From positions 1-64,000 of the forward strand of contig JYJJ01000075.1 of NCBI GenBank assembly GCA_003263775.1: a stretch of 64,000 bases of DNA, given 5' to 3'. The notes under the pieces were generated by a model. That model was not told the DNA's origin. It saw nothing but the letters and a program-made list of their open reading frames with translations, and searched no databases. Position 1 is the first letter of the stretch; the number at the start of each line of letters is the position of its first letter. This DNA is from Vibrio maritimus (lineage in GTDB: Bacteria; Pseudomonadota; Gammaproteobacteria; Enterobacterales; Vibrionaceae). Of the stretch, positions 8,568-15,191 are shown piece after piece. Both the position numbers and the translations under genes were made by a program.

Positions 8568-8792
8568 TCATTCATCGAGCATCTCTCTGTCACGGAGTTC
8601 TCCGTAATTAAGACAACTGCTGATAAATCGCCAGTCTGACTCGGTAACGGCGTCGTTCCCGCTGAGGACATCAAGCTCGGTGCCTTCTATGTCCTTCAAT
8701 ACATCATCAGTGTTGGTGGTTGCGGGGAGGGTGTTCTGCTTTTTACAAAGCCAGCCTGCGCGATTGAGATAGTCTCTGATTCTGCTGAACAT
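8568..8792 (-). CDS. Small hypothetical protein of the island (74 aa)
   Basis: I do not recognise this protein. It is short and acidic toward the C-terminus (TEGTELDVLSG-like stretch, ending LRDREMLDE), with a basic N-terminal helix MFSRIRDYLNRAGWL. No signal peptide or membrane segment is seen. The start is supported by GAGGAGC four bases upstream of the ATG. It lies downstream of the gene at 8940 and of the small terminase gene on the same strand, so it probably belongs to the same satellite module. A packaging or lysis-timing role would be a guess. Confidence 0.6.
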   Translation of the reverse strand: MFSRIRDYLNRAGWLCKKQNTLPATTNTDDVLKDIEGTELDVLSGNDAVTESDWRFISSCLNYGELRDREMLDE

Positions 8793-8887
8793 TTTCGCTC
8801 CTCGTGAACTTGATCGTTACACTAAGCAATATAGACCAAAGTTCTTGAGTTCAAAAATCGGATAAATTTCCGACTCGCATACATAGA

Positions 8888-8932
8888 ACAGGGGGAGGGG
8901 GTATTGCCTTTTGGTCACGCCCCACCCCCTGT
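8888..8932. terminator. G-rich hairpin downstream of the 92-aa gene
   Basis: ACAGGGGG pairs with CCCCCTGT, extended by GGGG/CCCC after one mismatch, around an 18-base loop. It begins 8 bases beyond the stop of the gene at 8940. No T tract follows, so it may be an mRNA-stabilising structure or a weak terminator. Confidence 0.5.
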
Positions 8933-8939
8933 CCAACGC

Positions 8940-9218
8940 TTACGGCTTCTTAAGTTTCTTTTCTTCCGCCAGTTCCCTGATTAACAATCGGATTTCGTCT
9001 AATACCGCAATCATTCTATCCGTCCTTTCACGTTGTCGGTTTTCGTAATCAGGTGGGAATAACGGAGTTCTCTCTGCTTCATACTGAAGCCACAGGTCAG
9101 GCGTTTCACTAGCGGGAGAGTTTACAAGCACGTTGGTGGTTACTGTTAATGGTTGAGAGAGCGCCGTGTATGGCAGTACCAAGCATGTTGTAGCGAAAAT
9201 GATAGTTTTTAAGCTCAT
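8940..9218 (-). CDS. Small exported hypothetical protein (92 aa)
   Basis: Not recognised. The N-terminus MSLKTIIFATTCLVLPYTALSQ looks like a Sec signal peptide with cleavage near A-L-S. The mature part (about 70 aa) is charged and ends with a helix rich in E, R and K (IAVLDEIRLLIRELAEEKKLKKP). In size and position, next to a small terminase gene, it resembles accessory envelope proteins of phages and satellites, such as lysis or superinfection proteins, but no family motif supports that. The ATG is preceded by AGGGGGT at 4-base spacing. Confidence 0.55.
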   Translation of the reverse strand: MSLKTIIFATTCLVLPYTALSQPLTVTTNVLVNSPASETPDLWLQYEAERTPLFPPDYENRQRERTDRMIAVLDEIRLLIRELAEEKKLKKP

Positions 9219-9286
9219 AGATACCCCCTAAAAGTGGGACTTGGTGAATATTATAACTATTATGTTAAATTGTAAGTGTCTGAAAA

Positions 9287-9757
9287 TTATTGATTTGGTA
9301 GTGGGGAGGCATCTTCTGCATCCTTGGCCATGTCCGTCAAAAGAAAAGCGAGAGGATTGCTTTGATCACCAGACAGTTCCACTTGATTCTTCGGATTCCA
9401 ATTGTCGCGGCTACGACACTTTAGCCAATACTCTGCAGCACGAACGTCAGGCGGTAACTGCTCTTGGTAGTCAACAATTTCACCAGAGCTCAATACCTTT
9501 TGTTTGTTTAACGTAACACCCATTGCACGGGTAAAAAGGCTATGTGCCACCTCTGCGTCCGCGGCTAGTTTTCCTTTCTTTCTAGCCTCTGCAAACTCAG
9601 GGTATAAGCTCGCCCACTGAAAGATGGTATCTCGGTGAACCTCAAAGAAATCCGCTATGTCCTGATCTCGGGCACCCATAAGGCAAAGCTTGTAGACCTG
9701 CTGAGCGTATTTAGGTTTGTACTTACTGTGGTTTGTATTTCCTGATGGTGCTGCCAT
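9287..9757 (-). CDS. terS: Phage-type terminase small subunit (TerS)
   Basis: 156-aa protein resembling phage small terminases, which recognise the packaging site and hand DNA to the large terminase. An N-terminal HTH is visible (YKLCLMGARDQDIADFFEV, then HRDTIFQWASLYPEFAEA), followed by a helical oligomerisation region and a C-terminal tail with AAEYWLKCRSRDNWNPK, a string common in TerS proteins. GGAGGGA precedes the ATG. There is no large terminase gene in the island. A lone TerS is characteristic of PICI-type satellites that redirect a helper phage's packaging. Whether this one recognises island DNA is unknown. Confidence 0.8.
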   Translation of the reverse strand: MAAPSGNTNHSKYKPKYAQQVYKLCLMGARDQDIADFFEVHRDTIFQWASLYPEFAEARKKGKLAADAEVAHSLFTRAMGVTLNKQKVLSSGEIVDYQEQLPPDVRAAEYWLKCRSRDNWNPKNQVELSGDQSNPLAFLLTDMAKDAEDASPLPNQ

Positions 9758-9832
9758 AAGTCCCTCCGAATGATTCCACGTTAATTATATCAAGCTAAAT
9801 TAGCTCATACTAATGCGTGTCGGAGTTAATCC

Positions 9833-9874
9833 ATAATATCGGTAATATGGGTATTTATTGGGGGGTATCCTTTT
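9833..9874 (+). repeat. Cargo-flanking repeat, copy 1
   Basis: On the plus strand this reads ATAATATCGGTAATATGG, then GTATTTATTGGGGGGTATCC and TTTT. Two further copies occur on the minus strand at 14391-14422 and 15106-15150. Copies 1 and 2 therefore face each other across the three-gene operon at 10101-14245. It lies in the 343-bp space between the terS start and the operon start. Confidence 0.7.
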
Positions 9875-10037
9875 GAAATTATAGGCAGGTCATTCCGCTT
9901 CTACTCAGAGAAGCTAAATCTGTGGTCGCGAAGACTGGGGGCGATCTTGTTCGCCTTGGTAGTGAGGTTAAAAGCTTCACACAACTAGAATTGCATGCCT
10001 AGCTAAGATGCGACTAACCGAGTTGTAAAACGGGGAC

Positions 10038-10066
10038 TTACATTCGATTATTAAAGGTAGCATAAT
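10038..10066 (+). promoter_or_regulatory. Candidate promoter of the ATPase-kinase operon
   Basis: TTACAT (10038-10043) and CATAAT (10061-10066) are separated by 17 bases, an acceptable sigma-70 promoter 35 bp upstream of the start codon. No other promoter of similar quality is evident in 9875-10100. Confidence 0.45.
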
Positions 10067-10100
10067 AGTTTCATACACATGATTTCAGAGGCTTATTAGA

Positions 10101-11948
10101 TTGCTTATAAAACGATTGAGAGTTGAAGAGGGTTTTTTCAACTTACTAGACCTGCAGTTCTCCCAAGGGCTTAATGTTCTTGTGGGTGGGCGAGGTGTAG
10201 GAAAAACTTCTGTAATCGAATTACTTAGATTTGGATTAGGAGTATCGAACTTATCCGATAGTGCTTCTAGAGAATCCACTGCCCATGCAGTTTCTATCTT
10301 ACAGTCCTCTGGTCGTGTAGTGATAGACGTTGAAGTAAATGGTCAAACTTTAACAGTGACCCGTTCTGCTTCTGATGCGGCTCCAAGTAATATAACATTT
10401 CTGCCTAAGCCTATAATATTTTCACAAAAAGAGATTGAAACTGTTAGCTTGAACTCACTGGGCAAGCTCAATCTTATTGATAGTTTTGTGTCAAACGCTG
10501 GGTACGAGAATCAGCAAGCTAATCAGGTACACTCAGAAGTAAAGTCGCTATACGCGAATCTAATGAATGTCAAACGCGAACTTGATGAAGCAGGAGATCA
10601 TACATTTAAGAAAGATGAACTGATGAGACAGGAAGCTGAGTTAATCAGTCAGCAAAAGGGCTATGAGTCGAAAAACGCCTCAATGGCCTCTAGTCAAGCT
10701 CAATACAGTATGCTGGAAAAGGAACTAGTTGAAATAGAAGTAGATATCAATCACTCAAGCTATTTGGTTCAAGTGTTTGAATCTCGCGTTGCACAACTCA
10801 GTTCTTTAATGTCAAAAAACAGCAACCAATTCAGTAATGCATCCCAGTCTACTCGAGTCACAAATCTGTACTCGTTAGCAAATGACCTGATAGATCAAGA
10901 GACATCCGTTGTTAGTGACTTAATACGAAAAAATCGGGACTTTATTGCCAAGGTTCAAAGCGATTTAACAAACCTTTTTCAGAGTAAAAGTAACTTAGAA
11001 GAGAAGGCAAGAAGTTATCGAGGTGAGATAAGTAAGATTACAGAGAACGCAGGTGTAGTGTTAAGTCGTTTAAGCCAGGTAAGAACACAACTTTCACAAG
11101 TTTCCAGCTGGGAGCAAGTTGCGACTAGTAAAGCAGAACAACTGAATGTAATTTATGACCAGATTCAGTTAAAGCTTGGAGAGCTTGCCAATTTAAGAAC
11201 GGAAGTTTTCAATAGACGACTTGAGGTTGTCAACGAGTTAAATAAATCATTAAATCCATTTGTGAAAATAGAGATACGTCCTTCATCAGATCAATCAAAC
11301 TATACAGAAGCGCTTAAATTGGCCTTGAAAGGGTCGGGGCTTAGGTACAATGAGATTGTCGAGGGGATTACCTCCAAAATTCACCCTCAATGGCTTTTTT
11401 ATTACGTATTTGCTTCAAAGTATGAAGAGTTCGCCTCAATGGTTAACATGCCTTTGGATAGAGCTACGCGCTTGCTCTCTTACTTGAGAGACATTGACTT
11501 AGGGGCTCTGTTGACCAGTCGGATTGATGATCAATTAGACCTCTACCTTTTGGACAAGGGGAGTTACAAACCTGTTGAGGAGTTGTCCATTGGACAGCGA
11601 TGTACAGTGGCTCTGTCTATTATCTTAGAAAACAAAAACAGAGTGCTGATCGTTGATCAACCAGAAGATCACTTAGACAATGAGTTTATAGCCAATACCC
11701 TTATTACCTCGCTTGTCAAAAGGGCGTCGGTGGTTCAAACAATTCTATCTAGTCACAACGCAAATATCCCAGTATTAGGCAATGCGAGTATGGTTGTAAA
11801 CCTAGACTCAAATGGACGCAGAGGTTTCGTTAAACATTCAGGGTCTGTCGAACAGGATGATATTCGTGATGCTATAGAGTCAATTATGGAAGGTGGAAAA
11901 GCCGCATTCCAGCGTAGGTCAAACTTTTATACTAGGTCTTTAGGATGA
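10101..11948 (+). CDS. SMC/RecF-like coiled-coil ATPase, first gene of candidate defence operon
   Basis: 615-aa P-loop ATPase of the SMC/RecF/RecN class. Walker A is GGRGVGKTS (residues 29-37). A long helical/coiled-coil middle with many Q, E, K and S residues (about 140-390) separates it from the ABC-type signature ELSIGQR (494-500) and the Walker B strand RVLIVDQPEDHLDN (514-527). The order MLIKRLRVEEGFFNL then Walker A is typical of AAA_23-type ATPases that bind DNA ends or act as sensors in defence systems. The start is a TTG preceded by AGAGG; there is no better ATG nearby. Its stop overlaps the next gene's ATG by four bases (ATGA). No nuclease domain is evident, so it is more likely a sensor than an effector. 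Exact family not recognised. Confidence 0.8.
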   Translation: MLIKRLRVEEGFFNLLDLQFSQGLNVLVGGRGVGKTSVIELLRFGLGVSNLSDSASRESTAHAVSILQSSGRVVIDVEVNGQTLTVTRSASDAAPSNITFLPKPIIFSQKEIETVSLNSLGKLNLIDSFVSNAGYENQQANQVHSEVKSLYANLMNVKRELDEAGDHTFKKDELMRQEAELISQQKGYESKNASMASSQAQYSMLEKELVEIEVDINHSSYLVQVFESRVAQLSSLMSKNSNQFSNASQSTRVTNLYSLANDLIDQETSVVSDLIRKNRDFIAKVQSDLTNLFQSKSNLEEKARSYRGEISKITENAGVVLSRLSQVRTQLSQVSSWEQVATSKAEQLNVIYDQIQLKLGELANLRTEVFNRRLEVVNELNKSLNPFVKIEIRPSSDQSNYTEALKLALKGSGLRYNEIVEGITSKIHPQWLFYYVFASKYEEFASMVNMPLDRATRLLSYLRDIDLGALLTSRIDDQLDLYLLDKGSYKPVEELSIGQRCTVALSIILENKNRVLIVDQPEDHLDNEFIANTLITSLVKRASVVQTILSSHNANIPVLGNASMVVNLDSNGRRGFVKHSGSVEQDDIRDAIESIMEGGKAAFQRRSNFYTRSLG

Positions 11949-12829
11949 AGCTAGTATCCATAATCGAGGGTTTTGAATCAAAGCCGCATAGTGAGCAAAT
12001 TTTCGAGTTGCAGCAATTGTCTTCGCAAATCCATAAAGTGGAAACAGAGGAGCTCACAAAGGCAATTGCTACTGCTCAGTCGTCATTTTTAAAGAATATC
12101 TTGACTGGCTACCTCCAAAGGAGAGAGGAGGTATCTGATACTCAACTAGAGATAACTACCACAGAGAGCTTTGATGTTGATATAGACGCCATACGAAGCG
12201 AAGCTTTTTCTGAGAGTATTAGCCAGGTTTTGCATGAGCTTGAGCCTCTCATTGGAGCTTTAGCTATGCACGCGTCTGGAGAAATCAAAAACTTTTCTTC
12301 CTCAGAAACTTCGAAAGACCTTCAATTACTAGAAGAGACTATGCAATCGTTCGAGGATTGGATGAAAGTAGAACAGTCAGCGCGCTTTAATAGTGTCTCA
12401 ATATCCACAGTAGTTTCTGATGAAATTATAGCCCTGAGAAGTAAGTGTGGAGCTTTGATACAGAGTACTCTTCCTGACTCTTTATCATTTGAAACAGATA
12501 AGTCTATGTTTAGGATTATCATCTCGAATGCATTAAGGAACGCAATCCAAGCTACGAACTCGAATGACTTTGAATCAAACCCAATATTGGTTAACGCAGG
12601 CGTTACCGATAGAGAGTTATGGTTGTCTATCATTGACAGTGGTAGTGGACTGAAAGATGAACAGACAATATTAATGAAAAGTAATTACACTACAAAACCT
12701 GGTAATCGTGGGATGGGGCTAGCCATATTAAATAAAGCAGTAACTGCGCTAAATGGCAACTGGGAGCTAAAAAATGGGTCTGCCCGAGGGGCGGAGTTTC
12801 ATCTAGAGCTTCCTAACAGAGAAAAATAA
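11945..12829 (+). CDS. Soluble histidine kinase (HisKA-like plus GHKL ATPase)
   Basis: 294-aa cytoplasmic kinase without a membrane segment or recognisable input domain. The likely phosphoacceptor is H97 in LHELEPLIGA, an H-box-like sequence. The C-terminal ATPase has an N box (SNALRNAIQAT, 194-204), G1 box (DSGSG, 231-235) and G2 box (NRGMGLAI, 254-261). The N-terminal 90 residues are helical and could dock on the ATPase encoded upstream. It overlaps that gene by 4 bases and ends directly before the start codon of the receiver-kinase gene (TAA-ATG), so the three are co-translated. Known parallels: Detocs defence systems use a cytoplasmic histidine kinase to control a receiver-fused effector. 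The stimulus here is unknown. Confidence 0.82.
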   Translation: MKLVSIIEGFESKPHSEQIFELQQLSSQIHKVETEELTKAIATAQSSFLKNILTGYLQRREEVSDTQLEITTTESFDVDIDAIRSEAFSESISQVLHELEPLIGALAMHASGEIKNFSSSETSKDLQLLEETMQSFEDWMKVEQSARFNSVSISTVVSDEIIALRSKCGALIQSTLPDSLSFETDKSMFRIIISNALRNAIQATNSNDFESNPILVNAGVTDRELWLSIIDSGSGLKDEQTILMKSNYTTKPGNRGMGLAILNKAVTALNGNWELKNGSARGAEFHLELPNREK

Positions 12830-14245
12830 ATGAAAATATTGCACCTTGAAGATGACAAGAGTTGGTTTGATAGAGTAGTGAAGCCAGCTTTGGAAGAAAT
12901 TAATAACGTCGAATTGTATCACGCTACTGATAAGGAAGGTGCAATAGCCCAACTGGAGCAGCATGATATAGATCTAGCAATCCTAGATTTGGCAGTACCT
13001 TTGAATTGTATTGATGAGGTTCCAGAACTGGAGCACGGTTTGGCTGTGGCATGGAAAGTGCGAACTTGTTTCCCCGGTATACCAATTTTCATCCTGACAG
13101 GACAATCAACAGATGAAGCAGCAGAAAGGTTTGAAGAAGAGAATACATTCACTACCTTCTGGGACGGTCAAGAAAGACCCTTGGTTAGACTCCGTAAAAA
13201 GAGACGACTACCAGAGGTTATTGGTGACCTGAGAAACTATGCTGATTCTCTGCGTTCGCTTAATCACATCGAACTTGATTTTGATAGGCGAGCTTTGACA
13301 CTAGATAAGTTTGAAGAGAGGGTTATTCGATTATTTTGCTTGAAACATGCTGCGGTCGCCGCTCGTGTTACTCCACTTGGTGAAGGCTTGTCTTCCGCAA
13401 AAGTTCTGTATGTTCAGCTTATCAATGAGGCAGGGCAACCATATCATTACACATTAGCTAAAATTGACCAGCACCGTAAAGCTGATCTTGAAAAACAAAA
13501 CTTTCATGATCATGTCACTAAGTTGGCTGTTGGTTGTTTTCCAGGTTATTTAGATGAGTATTATGCCGGTTGTGGTGACAGAAAGGGAGTATTCTTTCAA
13601 TTTGCTGTTCAATACAGTAAAGATTATTTTGATGCCTATAGAGCGGGTGACGGTGACTCTCTACAGGTAGCGCGGGCAATAAAAAACATTTTTACTAACT
13701 GGACTCAAGTGCGGACAGCAGTCTCGATGAGTGTCGGTGATATAAGACGCTACCTCTGCTCCGATGAAAAGTTTAATCCTCTGACGACCCAATTGGCGAA
13801 ACTTGGAATTAATGTCGATGAGTTTGAATCTAGAACATTACGAAGTAACATCGCTGTCCAACATGCAGATTTACATGGAATGAACGTCCTATTGTCTGAT
13901 GTCAATATGCCTATAGTTATAGACTACGGCGATATTAAGCGATGTTCAGCTGTTATTGATTCAATCACACTCGAGCTCAGTCAATACTTTCACCCCAATA
14001 TGGAAGATGCGGTGGAACACAATCTTGAGTTAGCATCCAACTGGTTCTGTGATAGAGAGGTAGTATCACTTAGTTCAAATCCCACTACTGCCGAGTTCCT
14101 GAGAGCCTGGAGTCGAGAGAATAGCTTCTTGAGGTCAGACTACACTGCAGGTGTATATGCTTATGCTGTAAAACAGTTGACCTACTCTGACACAAATAAG
14201 GACTTTGCGATAGAGCTAATTAAAGCGGCTATAGAGGAACTTTAA
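12830..14245 (+). CDS. Response-regulator receiver domain fused to APH-like kinase
   Basis: 471-aa fusion. Residues 1-120 form a receiver domain: acidic E7-D8-D9, phosphoacceptor D53 in LAILDLAVP, and T90 in FILTGQS. The usual lysine near residue 112 is not evident (FWDGQERPL), which may change switch dynamics. Residues from about 165 look like an aminoglycoside-phosphotransferase/choline-kinase fold. They include a glycine-rich LGEGLSSAKVLYV, a strand with lysine (YTLAKID), the catalytic loop HADLHGMN (345-352, putative base D347) and the metal-binding VIDYGD (D365). These are all the residues expected of an active small-molecule or protein kinase. I infer that phosphorylation of D53 by the upstream kinase turns on the APH-like domain. 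The substrate cannot be guessed from sequence. An aminoglycoside-resistance role seems unlikely given the operon. Confidence 0.8.
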   Translation: MKILHLEDDKSWFDRVVKPALEEINNVELYHATDKEGAIAQLEQHDIDLAILDLAVPLNCIDEVPELEHGLAVAWKVRTCFPGIPIFILTGQSTDEAAERFEEENTFTTFWDGQERPLVRLRKKRRLPEVIGDLRNYADSLRSLNHIELDFDRRALTLDKFEERVIRLFCLKHAAVAARVTPLGEGLSSAKVLYVQLINEAGQPYHYTLAKIDQHRKADLEKQNFHDHVTKLAVGCFPGYLDEYYAGCGDRKGVFFQFAVQYSKDYFDAYRAGDGDSLQVARAIKNIFTNWTQVRTAVSMSVGDIRRYLCSDEKFNPLTTQLAKLGINVDEFESRTLRSNIAVQHADLHGMNVLLSDVNMPIVIDYGDIKRCSAVIDSITLELSQYFHPNMEDAVEHNLELASNWFCDREVVSLSSNPTTAEFLRAWSRENSFLRSDYTAGVYAYAVKQLTYSDTNKDFAIELIKAAIEEL

Positions 14246-14390
14246 CAAAGGTAAACCTCAGTAGGCATGGACATAGAAAAACTCTGTTTTAACGATGGAG
14301 TTTAGTCACATTGCAAATATGACTAGTGGCTTTGCCTCGAGTATACATTGGTTTCTTTTAAGCCAACGCATCGAAATTATCTCAATAAGA

Positions 14391-14443
14391 AAAGGATACC
14401 CCCTAAATATTACCAATATTATGAGCCCTCATACTGGAGGGCT
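14391..14443 (-). repeat. Cargo-flanking repeat, copy 2, with adjacent hairpin
   Basis: On the minus strand 14391-14422 reads ATAATATTGGTAATAT, then TTAGGGGGTATCCTTTT, a shortened form of copy 1. Next to it is a hairpin, AGCCCTC (14424-14430) with GAGGGCT (14437-14443). The same hairpin accompanies copy 3. It lies between the ends of the plus-strand operon and the minus-strand secreted-protein gene. The rest of 14246-14511 holds only short overlapping ORFs without ribosome sites. Confidence 0.7.
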
Positions 14444-14511
14444 ACATACTTATTGCGAAAAATTCCGCACTCGAAATGCATGGAGAACAAATGGCTTAAA
14501 AAGGTTGTACC

Positions 14512-14952
14512 CTACATTGCCTCACGCAAAGAGGTCAATTTTTCAACGACAGAAGTGAACCCAATTGCCGAAAAGCTATCACCATTTAACACAACTTCAG
14601 TGCTATCAATAAATACCTGAAATAGGTACTTTGCGCCTTTTTCAGTTGCTGGGGTGTAGTAGCATGCGTGAGGTTTGATGTACTTGTTTTCAGATTCCAT
14701 AAAGTGCGCCTCAAAGTTTACTGCCTTTTCGTTTACAAGCATTGCCCTGTCTGTGCAGTAATCATCATCATACCCCATCACTACGTAAGCCATATTATCG
14801 GTAGTAATAGTCATGGCGTTCACTCTGTCACCATAAGTTTGATCTTTTTGGACTGAGACACCAACGCCGTGCGTATTTATTGACCAGTCACTTCCCGTAG
14901 CAGAGATACTAATAAGCGAAAGAACTGTTATGGTGAATGATTTTTTAAGCAC
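14512..14952 (-). CDS. Small secreted hypothetical protein (146 aa)
   Basis: I do not recognise the family. A GTG start at 14952 follows AAAGG at 7-base spacing and gives MLKKSFTITVLSLISISATGS, a clear signal peptide. An ATG further upstream (15009) would put this peptide inside the protein, so I rejected it. The mature protein is about 125 aa, with two cysteines that could form a disulfide (in DDDYCTDRA and HACYYTP), and beta-rich character. It is probably periplasmic. It sits alone between repeat copies 2 and 3 in the satellite, as if a cargo gene in its own cassette. Function unknown. Confidence 0.6.
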   Translation of the reverse strand: MLKKSFTITVLSLISISATGSDWSINTHGVGVSVQKDQTYGDRVNAMTITTDNMAYVVMGYDDDYCTDRAMLVNEKAVNFEAHFMESENKYIKPHACYYTPATEKGAKYLFQVFIDSTEVVLNGDSFSAIGFTSVVEKLTSLREAM

Positions 14953-15105
14953 TTTAAGACCTTTAATCGTGTATTGAAGCAGGTAGCCAATCGTATAACA
15001 GTGAGCCAAATTGTCATAAATACTAGTTAGTGTGAGCTATGAGGTTTTCTGTGACTTCACTACGTAATTAGTGGGTAGCTTAGCGAAGTGCAAGTTAGTT
15101 ATCCC

Positions 15106-15172
15106 AAAAAAGGACATCCCCCGAAATAATACCGATATTACCGGTATTATGAGCCCTCTACTTTGAGGGCTC
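15106..15172 (-). repeat. Cargo-flanking repeat, copy 3, with adjacent hairpin
   Basis: On the minus strand it reads ATAATACCGGTAATATCGG, then TATTATTTCGGGGGATGTCC and TTTTTT. The internal ATAATACCGATATTACCGGTATTAT is itself strongly palindromic. The hairpin GAGCCCTC/GAGGGCTC (15151-15172) follows the 3' end of the primase gene and probably terminates it. Copies 2 and 3 are direct repeats on either side of the secreted-protein gene. Confidence 0.7.
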
Positions 15173-15191
15173 TGTCTAGCTGTACTTCTGC

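Noticed and set aside
14295..14620. Two overlapping plus-strand ORFs after the ATPase-kinase operon
   Set aside because: They overlap each other and the repeat at 14391-14443, lack ribosome sites, and run into the opposite-strand secreted-protein gene. Their composition looks like chance.
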